DNA of 64,000 nt from Gari tellinella (GCA_922989275.2 OV277874.1:14930154-14994153), one strand, 5' to 3'; shown: positions 1 through 23,503, counted from the stretch's first letter. Program-made: numbers and translations. The notes: a model not told the origin generated them from the sequence alone.

Positions 1-11890
<11,890 letters not shown>

Positions 11891-11964
11891 CTGCAAATAG
11901 AAAACAGAAAATTAAGATATGGTATGATATAAATCTTGTGAACTCATTCAACCCTAATGATGAG

Positions 11965-12156
11965 CAGGGCTACTGATAAGAGGAGGTTAACTGAACAAAT
12001 TCAATATTTTCCCACTCATTTAGCTTCAAATCCTATCTTGTTACTACTCATTAGAATCGTCTCTTCGAGACGATTCTAATGAGTAGTAACAACATAGGGT
12101 TTAATTCAGAAATAAAGATTTTAATTTTTGAACAACTACCCTTATCTGGACCCCTG
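11965..12156. mobile_element. CAG-1 MITE with K3 palindrome
   Basis: 192 bp, flanked by GATGAG on both sides (11959-11964, 12157-12162). K3 palindrome at 12032-12098. Confidence 0.9.
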
Positions 12157-12173
12157 GATGAGTTAACTGAGTG

Positions 12174-12655
12174 TAACTCTTTTAACACTAAGTAACTCTT
12201 GTGGGTTATTAAGCTCCCTTGTGGAACTTTTTAAGTTACTAAAACATGAACCAGTCTACTTGGAATTCTGGAAAGTTTAATTAATACTGGTATAAATTAA
12301 CAAACAGTGTAGACCCGGATCAGAGGGCTCCTTATAGGAGCCCTCTGATCAGGGTCTACACAGCTTGCAAATGTACCTGGTAATCAGTATATTTTAACCC
12401 TTTCCTCCCTGAAACCTCAATTTTTAATTAAGTCTAGTCCATTTTTGACTTTTTAGGGTTGATTTTTACAGTATATGTCAAAATGACAAACAGTGTAGAC
12501 CCTGATCAGAGGGTTCCTTAAGGAGCCCTCTGATCAGGGCCCACAATGTTTGCATAGGACAAGTATACCTCACATATATGCTGTTTGCAAATGACGCATA
12601 TATGCGTGACTAGGGTTCAAAGAGTTAAACAGGTCCATAGTGTGGAAAGCGTTAT
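12174..12655. mobile_element. TTAA-5 MITE split by a TTAA-2 insertion
   Basis: K2 palindrome of the outer copy at 12301-12367 (TTATA centre). Continues after the inner element as ACAGGTCCATAGTGTGG. Confidence 0.8.
12394..12628. mobile_element. TTAA-2 MITE nested in TTAA-5
   Basis: 235 bp TTAA to TTAA. K2 palindrome at 12487-12552. Confidence 0.88.
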
Positions 12656-12837
12656 TGTCACAAAATATAAGGAATAAATATTGTTCGATTTTTCTGACCT
12701 GTCGGAGTTATTTTTAGAATAGAATAGTTCATAATGATAAATAGATAACAGGGTAACATGGATCTATATAGCCGTACACTTTCACACTTGAGATAACATG
12801 ATCCTCGTGCAGCACGAGACCCTTGCGCTAACTTTAC

Positions 12838-13066
12838 TGATATTTTATTCTTTCCCAACAAAGGCATTTAAATACTAAAACTATTATTTCCATTGAAAAC
12901 AGGTTGGAGCCAGATCAGACGCTGGGTTACCCGGCGTCTGATCAGGCTCCAACCTGTTTGCTACTCAGATTAAAAATATAATCAAAATTTCTTAAAGTAA
13001 ATTTTCACAGTTTAGTGCATTGCGTTTGCGTTTAAATGGGAAAGAATAAGGTATAGATCTTCTACT
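12838..13066. mobile_element. TA-3 MITE
   Basis: Ends ATTCTTTCCCAACAAAGG and GGGAAAGAATAAGG...CTACTGTA. K2 palindrome at 12897-12960 (GTTGGAGCCAGATCAGACGC arm). Confidence 0.8.
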
Positions 13067-13422
13067 GTAAATTATGCACAAAAATGACAGCTATCCGTAT
13101 CATTAACAGTATGTAGAGAAAACTCATCCCTTTGAAAGTTTTAGAATGTTCCAATCTAAAAATAACTCCAACAGGTCAGAAAAAAACACTAATACCGATG
13201 CTCTAAGAAGACTTCACTGTATGTGACAAGTATGTAATATGAGGCCATTGAAGGATCAGATTGTGTTTGAACAGCACCTCAAATTTATGATATTACTGAC
13301 ATGTTATTGCCCCTTATCAAGCTGGGACCATATAAGCATCTATATTTGTATACATCATCCCATCAGCCCTGTGGCCAAATATGAATTTCAAAGGGGGTTT
13401 GTTACTCCAATTTATCTTAATT
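13067..13422. other. No recognisable feature
   Basis: Intronic or intergenic unique sequence; no coding or repeat signal seen. Confidence 0.5.
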
Positions 13423-13745
13423 AACCCTTTATTTGATAGCCTGTATCTAGTTTTGAAAACAGGTGACCGCTTAAAGCAGGTTAAAAGTAAAAAGCATGCA
13501 AAATAAGCCTTAACCCATTACCCCATAGCCTGTTTCTGGTTTTGAAGATGGGTGACTGTGTTACTTAAAGCAGGTTGAGGGCACATTCTGCTTTACTTTC
13601 AACCTGCTTTAAGCTACCATATGTTAGAATGATGAACATGTTTGTTATTCAACATATTCATAACTGTATAAATTGGATATATTTTCCTAGGTGGAGGAAT
13701 AAATGAAAGGCGTAAAGAGGCATATTTATGGTGTAATGGGTTTAA
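13423..13745. mobile_element. TTAA-1 MITEs, one fragment and one nearly full copy
   Basis: Fragment 13423-13509; full-length copy 13510-13745 TTAA to TTAA whose K1 palindrome (about 13562-13611) has lost its left arm apex. Confidence 0.75.
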
Positions 13746-13761
13746 AGACAGCCTAGCTACT

Positions 13762-13998
13762 TTAACTCTTTCCTCCCTGAAACTTTAAATGGACAATTCC
13801 AGTTTCCATTTTAGTCTAGTCCATTTCTGACTTTGTCAATGCTTGGCATTGTGACAAACAGTGAAGAACCTGATAAGAGGGCTCCTTTCGGAGCCCTCTG
13901 ATCAGGGTCTTCATTGTTTGCATAGGACAAGTGTACTATTCACATGTACACTGTTTGAAAAGCACGCCTATATGCGGGACTAGGGTTCAAAGGGTTAA
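13762..13998. mobile_element. TTAA-2 MITE
   Basis: 237 bp TTAA to TTAA. K2 palindrome at 13855-13920, TTTC centre. Followed by a TTAA-1 right half (13999-14095). Confidence 0.85.
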
Positions 13999-14222
13999 GC
14001 TACCATCTGGTAGAGTATAGCTATAACATATTTTTTATTTTACATAATTCAAAACTGTATAAATTGAAAGGCATATTTATAGGGTAATGGGTTAAGTTAT
14101 GGAGGTCTGACTGTACATATTTCAGTCTCTATCCAGGACAATACTGATACAGAAGTGAGTTCAGTTGCCACTGTTAGCAGTTTACGTTAGCAGTCTGTGC
14201 CCCATGTGCAGGGTGCAGAGTA

Positions 14223-14468
14223 CAATAGAGAAAACGTATTCTTTCCCAATAAATAAGTTTAGGATTAAACTATTATTTCCATTGCAAACAGTTTGGAGCC
14301 AGATCAGACGCCGGGTAACCCCGTCTGATCAGGCTCCAAACTGTTTGCCATGTCTCAGTTTAAAACTGGTAGTCAAAATTGTCAAAAAGATGTCATTTTC
14401 CTTTTATGCATTGCAATGTGTTTGCGTTTTGTTTGCGTTTAAATGGAAGAATAACATTTTCTCCACTA
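14223..14468. mobile_element. TA-3 MITE
   Basis: 246 bp between TA at 14221-14222 and 14469-14470, with inverted AGAGAAAACGTATTCTTTCCC-type ends. K2 palindrome at 14285-14347. Confidence 0.85.
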
Positions 14469-14634
14469 TATTCCAGGCGTAGCCAACTAACAATTGATGG
14501 CCAACAACGGCAAACGGTTTTGTTACTGAACTCATGGCAGGTTTCAACTGATACAGCATTGGATAGATCATTGAAATACATTGTAGACACATGCAGGGAT
14601 CTCTACAGATAAGATGACTTCTTATCCCTAATAT

Positions 14635-15074
14635 CAGGGCTCCAGATAAGAAGAAGTTTACTGAACATATTAAATATATTCTCACGCATTTCAGCACCAA
14701 TCCTATGGTGTTACTACTCATTAGAATCATCTGGAAGAGACGGTTCTAATGAGTAGTAACATCAAAGGGTTTAACCCTTTACCTGATAGCCTATTTCTAG
14801 TATTGAAAATAGGTGACTACTTAAAGCAGGTTGAAAGTAAAGCAAAATGCGCCCTAAGGCGCATTCTGCTTTACTTTCAGCCTGCTTTAAGCTTCCATGT
14901 GTTAGAATATTGAAAATTTTCCCTATACTATATAATCATGACTGATTAAATTGGTACTATTTTCTTCAGCGGAGGAATAAATTAAATACGCTAAAAGTCG
15001 CTTCTATGGGGTAAAGGGTTAATACAGAAATAAACATTTAAGTTTTTGAAATATCCCCCTTATCTGGAGCACTG
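14635..15074. mobile_element. CAG-1 MITE split by a TTAA-1 insertion
   Basis: CAG-1 with K3 palindrome 14702-14768. The TTAA in its GGGTTTAAT(G/A)CAG segment received a TTAA-1 copy. Confidence 0.85.
14771..15022. mobile_element. TTAA-1 MITE nested in CAG-1
   Basis: 252 bp TTAA to TTAA, K1 palindrome at 14820-14891. Confidence 0.9.
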
Positions 15075-15129
15075 CTATTATGCTGAATACATGTTTATGA
15101 GTTGCAGCAAAGTCCTGTTCAGCTCAGAT

Positions 15130-15560
15130 CTTTCGCCTCCAAATTTAACCATCTGATTTAACCACTAGTTCACTGCCAAATTCAACCATCTGAACTAACT
15201 GCCAAAATCTTTCATCTGATTTATTACCATCTCATTTAACACTTTTCCTGCCAAATTTAACTTCTGTCATTTAACTATTTCACTTTTCAAATTTAACAAT
15301 CAGATTTAACCCTTTCACTGCCTAATTTAACCATCCCATTAACCCCTCTACTGCCAAATTTAACCCTCAATTTCTAACCATATTTACAGCCAAATTTAAC
15401 CATCCAATTTAACCCAGTTCCTGTCAAATTCTGCCAAATTTAACAATCTGATTTTACTATTTCACCACCAAGTTCAACCAATTCTAAATTAACAGTTTCA
15501 CAGCTAAATTTAACCATCTGAATTGGCACTTTCACTACACAATTTTACCATCTGATTTTA
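15130..15560. repeat. Minisatellite, units of about 30-40 bp
   Basis: A dozen or so imperfect copies of a unit like CTGCCAAATTTAACCATCTG with TTTAACCCTTTCACTG segments. The motif resembles the terminus of the TTAA-4 family. Confidence 0.8.
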
Positions 15561-15726
15561 GCAATTTAATTCTAATATCTGTGACTTCAAGACCGATGAC
15601 AATATACAGGTTTACAACATAATAAGAGATTATTGAATAGCGATTGTGAAGGAATTTTTTAATTTCAGGGATCCAGAAAAGGGGGAATTTCAAACGGTAC
15701 ATAAAGGTTTCCAATACAACTGACCA

Positions 15727-15969
15727 GGTGCCAGTTTCATAAAACATCTTACGACAAATGTTGTCGTAAGTCAAATTATAAAACTCTCAATTATTATTTA
15801 TTTCTCCATCTAATCCTGTCTTGTGATATCTTTTTGGAATCGTCTTGAAAAGACGATTCCAAAAAGATGTCACAAGACAGGATTCGATAGGGAAATCAGA
15901 GATTAAACGTATTTTAAAGTTTTGACTTACGACAACATTTGTCGTAAGAAGCTTTATGAAACGGGCCCC
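15727..15969. mobile_element. GGG-1 MITE, complete
   Basis: About 243 bp. Near-perfect K3 palindrome at 15812-15884 with apex CGTCTT-gaa-AAGACG. Ends GAAACGGGCCCC. Confidence 0.85.
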
Positions 15970-16128
15970 AGGGCTCCAGATAAGAGACAAATCCAACATT
16001 TTCTCACTCATTTTAGCATCAATCCTATGGTGTTACTAGAGACGATTCTAATGAGTAGTAACACCATAGGGTTTAATGCAGAAATAAAGATTTTAGTTTT
16101 TGAAAAACTACTGTTAACTGGAGCCCTG
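15969..16128. mobile_element. CAG-1 MITE, left K3 arm partly deleted
   Basis: CAGGGCTCCAGATAAG to GGAGCCCTG, abutting the preceding GGG-1 copy. A TTAA-1 fragment follows at about 16178-16320. Confidence 0.8.
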
Positions 16129-16447
16129 CAACTGACATTTCATGTACTTACAATTGTGTTATGCAGCTTCAATCAACACTCCATAGATACACATTTTTAT
16201 GCTTTTAATTAATATTCCTCCACTGAAGAAAATAGTTCCACTTCATACAGTCATGAATGTATGATAAGAAATAGTTTCTATATCCTATCAGACTCAGGAA
16301 GTAAAGTAGAATGTGCCTGATTTGGCTCAAAACTGTTAACAAGGAGCATTAAATCACCTTTCATGAAATGCGATTGTTTGAACTCTGATGCATTATTGCT
16401 ACAGATAAGAGACTCGATAAATCCGTTCATATTCTTCTTCTCAGCTC

Positions 16448-17500
16448 AGCCAGGGCCCAAGATAAGGGGAGTATATATTTAAAAAAAAAAAAAAAAAAAT
16501 TATTATGTCTGCACCAAATCCTATTGTGTGACTACTCATTAGAATCGTCTCGAAGAGACGATTCTAATGAGTAGCCACACCATAGGGTTAAATGCAGAAA
16601 AAAAGATTTTAGTTTTTGAAATACATGTACTCCCATTATCGAACAGACCATATTATAATGAGTAGTGACACCATAGGGTTAAATGCAGAAATCAAGATTT
16701 TAGTTTTTGAAATACATGTACTCACATTATCGAAGAGATAATTCTAATGTCCGTCATTAGCCACACCATAGGGTTAAATGCAGAAATCAAGATTTTAGTT
16801 TTTGAAATACATGTACTCACATTATCGAAGAGATAATTCTAATGTCCGTCAGTAGCCACACCATAGGGTTAAATGCAGAAAAAAAGATTTTAGTTTTTGA
16901 AATACAAGTCATCGAAGAGATGATTCTAATGAGTAGTGACACCATAGGGTTAAATGCAGAAATCAAGATTTTAGTTTTTGAAATACATGTACTCACATTA
17001 TCTAAGAGACGATTCTAATGAGTAGTGACACCATAGGGTTAAATGCAGAAATCAAGATTTTAGTTTTTGAAATACATGTACTCACATTATCTAAGAGATA
17101 ATTCTAATGAGTAGTGACACCATAGGGTTAAATGCAGAATTAAAGAATTTAGTTTTTTGAAATACATGTACTCCCTGGATAAATATCGAAGAGACGATTC
17201 TTATGAGTATTGACACCATAGGGTTTAAAGCAGAAATAAAGATTTTAGTTTTTGAAATACATGTTCTCACATTATCTAAGAGACGATTCTAATGAGTAGT
17301 GACACCATAGGGTTAAATGCAGAAATAAAGATTTTAGTTTTTGAAATACATGTTCTCACATTATCTAAGAGACGATTCTAATGAGTATTGACACCATAGG
17401 GTTAAATGCAGAAATCAAGATTTTAGTTTTTTGAAATACTTGTACTCACATTATCTATATGAGACGATTCTAATGAGTAGTGACACCATAGGGTTTGGTG
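16448..17500. repeat. Tandem array derived from the right half of CAG-1
   Basis: A CAG-1 left end (CAGGGCCCAAGATAAG) and one full K3 palindrome (about 16520-16587) lead into roughly ten tandem copies, 80-105 bp each, of a palindrome arm plus the ACACCATAGGGTTAAATGC and GATTTTAGTTTTTGAAATAC tail. Confidence 0.9.
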
Positions 17501-17559
17501 GAGACATAAAGGAGAACATGTTGCAACATTCGAGTTTCTCCTTGTTATCTGGAGTCTTG

Positions 17560-17752
17560 CAGGGCTCCAGATAAGGGGGAGTAAACTGAACAAATCCAAC
17601 ATTTTCTCACTCATTTTAGCACCAAATCCTATGGTGTTACTACTCATTAGAATCGTCTCTTTGAGACGATTCTAATGAGTAGTGACACCATAGGGTTTTA
17701 AGCAGAAACATAGATTTTAGTTTTTGAAATACTCCCCTTATCTACAGCCCTG
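17560..17752. mobile_element. CAG-1 MITE with K3 palindrome
   Basis: 193 bp, flanked by GTCTTG on both sides. K3 palindrome at 17628-17694. Confidence 0.9.
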
Positions 17753-17923
17753 GTCTTGACACAGTGCGACATCAGATTGCCCCACCATACTGTAAATATT
17801 GACCCGAGATATCCCCAGACACATACCTTACACAAGCCCTTACTAGTGTGTAACTGTAAACAATAAAGATATGTTGTCTGCTGATAATATTTAGCGCTGA
17901 TTCTCAAATTAGATCCATCATCA

Positions 17924-18337
17924 TTAACCCATTACCCCATGAATACGCCTTTTTATGCCTTTTATTTATTCCTCCACTGACAAAAATAGTTCCTATTTAC
18001 ACACAGTCAAGAATATGTATCATAAGAAATATTTTCTTTATCCTACATGTTATTAGCTTTCTGCATTCCTTTCATCATACTTTAACCCATTACCCCATCA
18101 ATACGCCTTATTACGCCTTTTATTTATTCCTCCATTGACGAAAATAGTTCCGATTTACACACAGTCATGAATATGTATCATAAGAAATATTTTCTTTATC
18201 CTAGCAGCTATTAGCTTAAAGCAGGCTGAAAGAAAAGCAGAATGTGCCTTAGGGCACATTCTGCTTTACTTTCAACTGCTTTAAATGGTCACCTATCTTC
18301 AATACTAGAAACAGGCTATGCCCGGATAATGGATTAA
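17924..18337. mobile_element. Two TTAA-1 MITEs in direct orientation
   Basis: A left part (17924-18081) is followed by a full copy 18082-18337, K1 palindrome 18215-18285 with apex GTGCC-ttag-GGCAC. Confidence 0.85.
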
Positions 18338-18367
18338 ATGTACATGAACGCTAATCTAATTAAAGTG

Positions 18368-18428
18368 ACAAGCAGTTTGGATCCTAATCAAGCCTCGTAA
18401 ACATGGTTTGGATCCAAACTGCTTGCAA
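18368..18428. repeat. Solitary K2-like hairpin
   Basis: Arms ACAAGCAGTTTGGATCC and inverted copy around a degenerate centre. Flanking termini not recognised. Confidence 0.6.
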
Positions 18429-18462
18429 AGGTTCAGTAGTCAACTCTTTAGTCGTCAGTTAA

Positions 18463-18726
18463 TTAACCCATTACTCCATAGATACACATTTTTACGCATA
18501 TACATGTAATATATTCCTCCTCTGAAGAAAATACTTCCACTCTATACAACCGTGAACATGTACCATATATAATAAATATTTTTAATATCCTAGCTGACTG
18601 TGGCTTCAAGCAGGTTGAAAGTAAAGCAGAATGCACCTTAAGGCACATTCTGATATACTTTCCCCCTGCCTTAAGTAGTCACCTATCTTCAAAGGTAGAC
18701 TCAGGCAGACTGTAGTAAAGGGTTAA
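18463..18726. mobile_element. TTAA-1 MITE
   Basis: TTAA to TTAA. K1 palindrome at 18604-18675, right arm diverged. Confidence 0.82.
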
Positions 18727-18973
18727 CTCTTTGTGCCCTAGTCCCGCATATAGGCGTCCTTTTCAAACAGTGTACATGTGAATAGTACACTTGTCCTGTG
18801 CAAACAGTGAAGACCCAGATCAGAGGGCTCCAAAAGGAGCCCTCTGATCAGGGTCTTCACTGTTTGTCATAATGCCAAACATTGACAAAAACAACCCTTA
18901 AAAGTCAGAAATGGACTAGACTTAAATGGAAACTGGAATTATCCATTTAAAGTTTCAGGGAGAAAAGAGTTAA
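18723..18973. mobile_element. TTAA-2 MITE (reverse)
   Basis: 251 bp TTAA to TTAA, sharing TTAA with the previous copy. K2 palindrome at 18801-18866, AAAA centre. Confidence 0.88.
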
Positions 18974-19101
18974 AATAGATTTGGTCTTGATCTGATGTGA
19001 TCATAAAAAGTTTTCAATAATTTACTAAATATAAACACGCTGTGATCTGAGTCCTAACTGTTTGCTATAGTCTCTGATTGAGGTTTTCATGAAAGAAAGG
19101 G

Positions 19102-19485
19102 TTAACCCAGTTCTCCCCAATAAATACACCTCTTACGCCTATAATTTATTTCTCTACTGAAGAAAATAGTTCCCTTTTTTTCAGTCATGAATAAATTATA
19201 ATGTATAAGAAATATTATCCATTTTGGAGCAGCCATAGAAGCAGGCTGAAAGTAAAGCAGGTAGAAAGGTAAGCAGAATGCACATTAAGCACAAAATCCT
19301 ATGGTGTGACTACTCATTAGAATTGTCTCGAAGAGACGATTCTAATGAGTATAGTCACACCATAGGGTTTAATGCAGAAATAAAGATTTAAGTTCGAGAT
19401 GATTCTAATGAGTAGTGACATCATAGGGTTTAATGCAGAAATAAAGATTTTAGTTTTTGAAATACTCTCCTTATCTGGAGCCCTG
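19102..19485. mobile_element. TTAA-1 left part joined to a CAG-1 right part
   Basis: TTAA-1 from 19102 to about 19288; CAG-1 with K3 palindrome 19298-19367 and an extra copy of the CAG-1 tail, ending GGAGCCCTG at 19485. Confidence 0.75.
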
Positions 19486-19563
19486 TTATATACACCGTGT
19501 GTGACAGTTATCAATAATTCACCTGCAGCATAAGGGGCTTTATCGCATGTGGAAAAAACAAAG

Positions 19564-19889
19564 ACATTGTCCATACGCTATGGCCATTAATAGTTTATGA
19601 GACTTTCAACACAAGCATACTGGAATTGTGTCAGGGCTGCAGATAAGGGGAGTATTTCAAAATCTAAAATCTTTATTTCTGCATTAAACCCTATGGTGTC
19701 ACTACTCATTAGAATAGTCTATTCAAGAGGATTCTAATGAGTAGTCACACCATAGGATTTGGTGCTGAAATAAGTGAAAATTGTTGGATTTGTTTAGTTT
19801 ACTAATCTTATCTGGAGCTCTACATTGTCCATACACTATGGCCATTAATAGTTTATGAGACTTTCAACACAAGCATACTGGAATTGTGT
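19564..19889. repeat. CAG-1 MITE between 68-bp direct repeats
   Basis: CAG-1 at 19632-19821 (K3 palindrome diverged) lies between two near-identical 68-bp copies, 19564-19631 and 19822-19889, beginning ACATTGTCCATAC. The repeats are not a MITE sequence. Confidence 0.85.
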
Positions 19890-20258
19890 ATTCCAAGTAA
19901 AACAAGAATAATGTTAGAAAACAACAAAGCAAATAATTGCCCGTGGCACATTTCTTATCCCAAACACAGAGACTGAAATCAAAGATCACAGCGGTCAAAA
20001 TTTCATATGGATGGAAAGGTCTCATCTAAAAGCATGTGTGCTGCAAGTACAAAAGCTGTAGGTACACTTATGCCTTTTTTCGCATTGAATACTAGATGTG
20101 CCCTGCCCTTTGGTGCCTGGGCATTACTGCAGTCTTAACCTGTAACCTGGGAGTAATCTCAGCGACACTTGGCTATCTAATACCCCGTGTACATATTACT
20201 GCCAATATATTGCACAGGCTAGGATCCCATAGCCTGAGATAAGACGGGCTAAGCTAAA
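19890..20258. other. No recognisable feature
   Basis: Unique non-coding sequence. Confidence 0.5.
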
Positions 20259-20690
20259 CATCCCCAGATAAGTGGGAGTAAATTGAACAAATCCAAAAAT
20301 TGTCTCACTCATTTCAGCTACAAATCTTATGAGGTACATACTCATTAGAATTGTCTCAAAGAGACAGTTCTAGTGTCAGTAGCACAATAAGGTTTAACCC
20401 ATAACCCAATAAATATGCCTTATTACGCCTTTGATTAATTCCTCTACTAAAGAAAATAATTCCAGTTTATACTATCACAAATAAAAATCATAAGAAATAT
20501 TTTCTATATTCTAGCAGATATGATAGCTTAAAGCAGGCTGAATGTAAAACAGGATGCACCTTAAGGCGCATTCTGCTTTACTTTCAACCTGCTTTAAGCG
20601 GTCACATGTCTTCAAAACTAGAATCAGCCTATGGTTAATGCAGGAATTAAGATTTTAGTTTTTGAAATACTCTCCTTATCTGGATCTCTG
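20259..20690. mobile_element. Degenerate CAG-1 MITE split by a TTAA-1 insertion
   Basis: Left part carries a decayed K3 palindrome. TTAA-1 sits in the same TTAA of CAG-1 as the copy at 14771, but in the opposite orientation. Confidence 0.8.
20394..20638. mobile_element. TTAA-1 MITE nested in CAG-1
   Basis: TTAA to TTAA; K1 palindrome at 20527-20598. Confidence 0.85.
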
Positions 20691-20731
20691 ACAGACAGTT
20701 TAGGCTTAAACATTTTCCAAATTTACCACTT

Positions 20732-21014
20732 TTAAACCTTTATTCCATAAATACACCTTTTTGTGCCTTAAATTTATTCATCCACTGAAGAAAAGCATTT
20801 AAGTTCCATATACGTTCTTATAGAAATATATATACAGTCATGAATTTGTATCATAAAATACTTGCTATATTCTAGCAGGTTGTAGCTTACAGCAGGCTGA
20901 AAGTAAAGCAGAATGCGCAGAAGCCTGTCAAGGTGCATTCTGCTTTACTTTCAACTTGCTTTAAGTGAAAACGTGTCTCGTAATTTAGAAACAGGTTATG
21001 GGGTAATGGGTTAA
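20732..21014. mobile_element. TTAA-1 MITE with enlarged palindrome centre
   Basis: TTAA to TTAA. K1 palindrome at 20886-20965 with extra bases at the apex. A further TTAA-1 fragment lies at about 21040-21207. Confidence 0.8.
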
Positions 21015-21207
21015 ACATTCCCTAAAATGATCATCTTTCACCCTTAGCTTATTTCTAGTACTGATAAGTATCCACTTATTGCAGGTTGAAGCTACCATCT
21101 TCTAAAATAAAATATTTCTTATTGACACATATTCATGACTGTATCAATAAGAAATGTTTTTTTCAGTGAAGGAATAAATTTATGGCCTAAAAATGTGTGC
21201 ATGTATC

Positions 21208-21268
21208 TATGGCGCTCAGGATCTCGGCTTAGCATTACAACTGGTTTGTCTGTTGTCTCCAAAATATT
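21208..21268 (+). mobile_element. SINE body fragment
   Basis: Matches the body of the SINE at 52380 (GGCGCTCAGGAT...GTTGTCTCC) without a tRNA head. It forms an inverted repeat with 21368-21429. Confidence 0.65.
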
Positions 21269-21365
21269 ATAAACTATGACAAACAGTACAGAATTGTTTG
21301 TTTGTTTTTCAATACCGCTATACACCACTTTCAGGTATTACAAGCAGGGGTTGCACTTATGAGGT

Positions 21366-21545
21366 GCACATATTTTGGAGACAACAGACAAATCAGTTGT
21401 AATGCTAACCGGAAATCCTGAGCGCCAAGGAGAGATTAAGTCATTACTACCAACTTTTAAGTCTTTGGTTTGACCTGGCCAGGGATTGAACCCACAACCT
21501 CCGGCACTGCAAGCAGATGCTCTACCACTAAGCCATGCAGCCGGT
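21366..21545 (-). mobile_element. tRNA-headed SINE
   Basis: Read on the minus strand: box A-like GGCTTAGTGGTAGAGC, box B-like GGTTCAATCCC, then the same body as the SINE at 52380. The head does not fold with a proper acceptor stem, so it is not a tRNA gene. Confidence 0.8.
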
Positions 21546-21548
21546 GGC

Positions 21549-21728
21549 CACGTTAATGTCACAAGAGATTTCTATTTATTACTTCTACGCCATCAATTCT
21601 GATGATTATGAGAAGGGGCACTTTTTAGGTGCACCAATGGGACTGTACCCGGCCGGTCACTTTATCCTGACACCGACAAACCAGTTGTATTTTGTAATGC
21701 TAACCAGAAATCCTGAGCGCCAAGGAGG
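21549..21728 (-). mobile_element. SINE body, 3' part
   Basis: Minus strand: body ending ATTGATGGCGTAGAAGTAAT, as at 52610. Head missing. Confidence 0.7.
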
Positions 21729-21902
21729 GAAGCCAGATGGCCAGATAACTACGAAAATACCAAAAAGACCTGCGGACAGATTCTAAGGTTTACCCTAACC
21801 CTAGTTTTGGGGGGCAGACCAATTGTAATCCCTAGTCATTTAATGTGACAACATACATTGTTTTCAAAATTTGACAACATTGAAACTAACTTACTTTTTA
21901 AC

Positions 21903-22045
21903 CGCCTTGATAGCTCAGTGGTAGAGCGTCCGCTTTCGAGGCGGGAGGTTGTGGGTTCGATCCCAGGCCAGGTCATACCAAAGACCATTATAACCAGAAA
22001 TGGGTGTCAAAGCCACCTGATGCTCGCCTGTTTAAAGTTTAGGTC
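21903..22045 (+). mobile_element. tRNA-like SINE head
   Basis: Box A TAGCTCAGTGGTAGAGC and box B GGTTCGATCCC are present and the anticodon stem pairs, but T and acceptor stems do not. Interpreted as a SINE head rather than a functional tRNA. Confidence 0.7.
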
Positions 22046-22130
22046 TAAAAAACATCTTGTATCAAAAGAAAATCAATTTTCAGTTTAGAACTGTTATTAA
22101 ATTAATGTTGAGTCTTATTCTAGTTTCATT

Positions 22131-22860
22131 AAACTTTAAACAACCCGTGCAACCTTTAACCTGGTGATTTGAAGTCAAAACAACTAAGTCCAAATCGTGT
22201 CAAAAATTGACAAATATTAAAATTTAAATTATTATTTAAATTTCATCTTCATAACATCAATGTTTGACTCCTAATGAACCTCCATACAAAATTTCAGCAC
22301 CTTAGCACAAGTATTAAACTATAAAGCAACCCGTCCAAAAAACTTTAACCTGGTGTTTAGTAGGAAAACACCCAAGTCCAAAGCGTGTCAAAAATTGACA
22401 AATATTAAAATTATTTTTAAATTTCAACTTCATCACATCAATGTGTAACCCCTAATGAACCTCCATACAAAATTTAAGCACCCTAGCACAAGTATTAAAC
22501 TTTAAAATAATCCGTCCAAAAAACTTTTAACCTGTTGGTTTGTAGTCGAAAAACCTAAGTCCAAAACATGTCGAAAATTGACATAAATTAAAATTATTTA
22601 TAAATTCCAACATCATAACATCAATGTTTAACCCCAAATGAACCTCCATACAAAATTTCATAACCCTAGCACAAATATTAAGCTTTAAAACAACCCGTCC
22701 AAAAAACTTTAACCTGGTGGTTTGTAGTCGAAAAACCTAAGTCCAAAACATGTCGAAAATTGACATAAATTAAAATTATTTTTAAATTCCAACATCATGA
22801 CATCAATGTTTAACCCCAAATGAACCTCCATACAAAATTTCATAACCCTAGCACAAATTT
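22131..22860. repeat. Tandem repeat, about 183-bp unit, four copies
   Basis: AAACTTTAAA-type starts with CAACCCGTCC recur near 22131, 22315, 22498 and 22681. Each unit ends with CCTCCATACAAAATTT. No coding signal. Confidence 0.88.
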
Positions 22861-22996
22861 CAGCACCAAATCCTATGGTGTAACTACTCATTAGAATCGT
22901 CTCTTAGAGACGATTCTAATGAGGAGTGACACCATAGGGTTTAAAGCAGAAATAAAGATTTTAATTTTTGAAATACTCCCCTTATCTGGAGCCCTG
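22858..22996. mobile_element. CAG-1 MITE, left end missing
   Basis: K3 palindrome at 22872-22938; right end GGAGCCCTG. It begins abruptly at the edge of the 183-bp array. Confidence 0.8.
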
Positions 22997-23266
22997 GTAA
23001 GATATCAAATTTAGGATGGACAGAAATAGAAAAGGTAAGACAGCTGCGCGTTCACCTCTCTGGTTGCATAGCCTTGAGAACCATTGATGTCTACTTACAA
23101 CTGGGACAGAAGGAAAGGGATCCCAGGCCCAACATTATTACCAAAGTTGAAATTTAACTTAATTTTCAACATAAGTGACAACGTTGTTGTGTCCTATGGC
23201 TTTACTTTCAGTCTGTCCTATGCCACCGCCTGCCGTCTAGAAAGAGACTAATCGGGAATAGTAGAT

Positions 23267-23503
23267 CAGGGCTGCCATAAGTTGACATGAAAAATCCTAA
23301 GATTTCCAAATTTGCATTTTTCAAGTGCTATTCAACCCATAGCCTGTTTCTTGTTTTGTTGACATGCGTCGCAGCGACTACTTAAAGCAGGCTGTAAGTG
23401 AAGCAGAATGCGCCTTAAGGCGCATTCTACTTCACTTACAGCCTGCTTTAAGCTACCATATACTGGAGAAAAAATCCGAAGATTTAGGGAAATAGCAGCC
23501 CTG
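23267..23503. mobile_element. CAG-2 MITE with K1 palindrome
   Basis: 237 bp, CAGGGCTGCCATAAG to GCAGCCCTG, flanked by GTAGAT on both sides. K1 palindrome at 23381-23452; both arms carry the same two changes (TAAGTGAAG instead of AAAGTAAAG). Confidence 0.9.

Noticed and set aside
14165..14612. Plus-strand open frames of 77-105 codons
   Set aside because: They run through a TA-3 MITE and its palindrome; no family is recognised and no splice context is seen.
21903..21975. Functional tRNA gene
   Set aside because: The anticodon stem pairs, but T and acceptor stems do not, and the same head continues into a SINE body elsewhere in the window.
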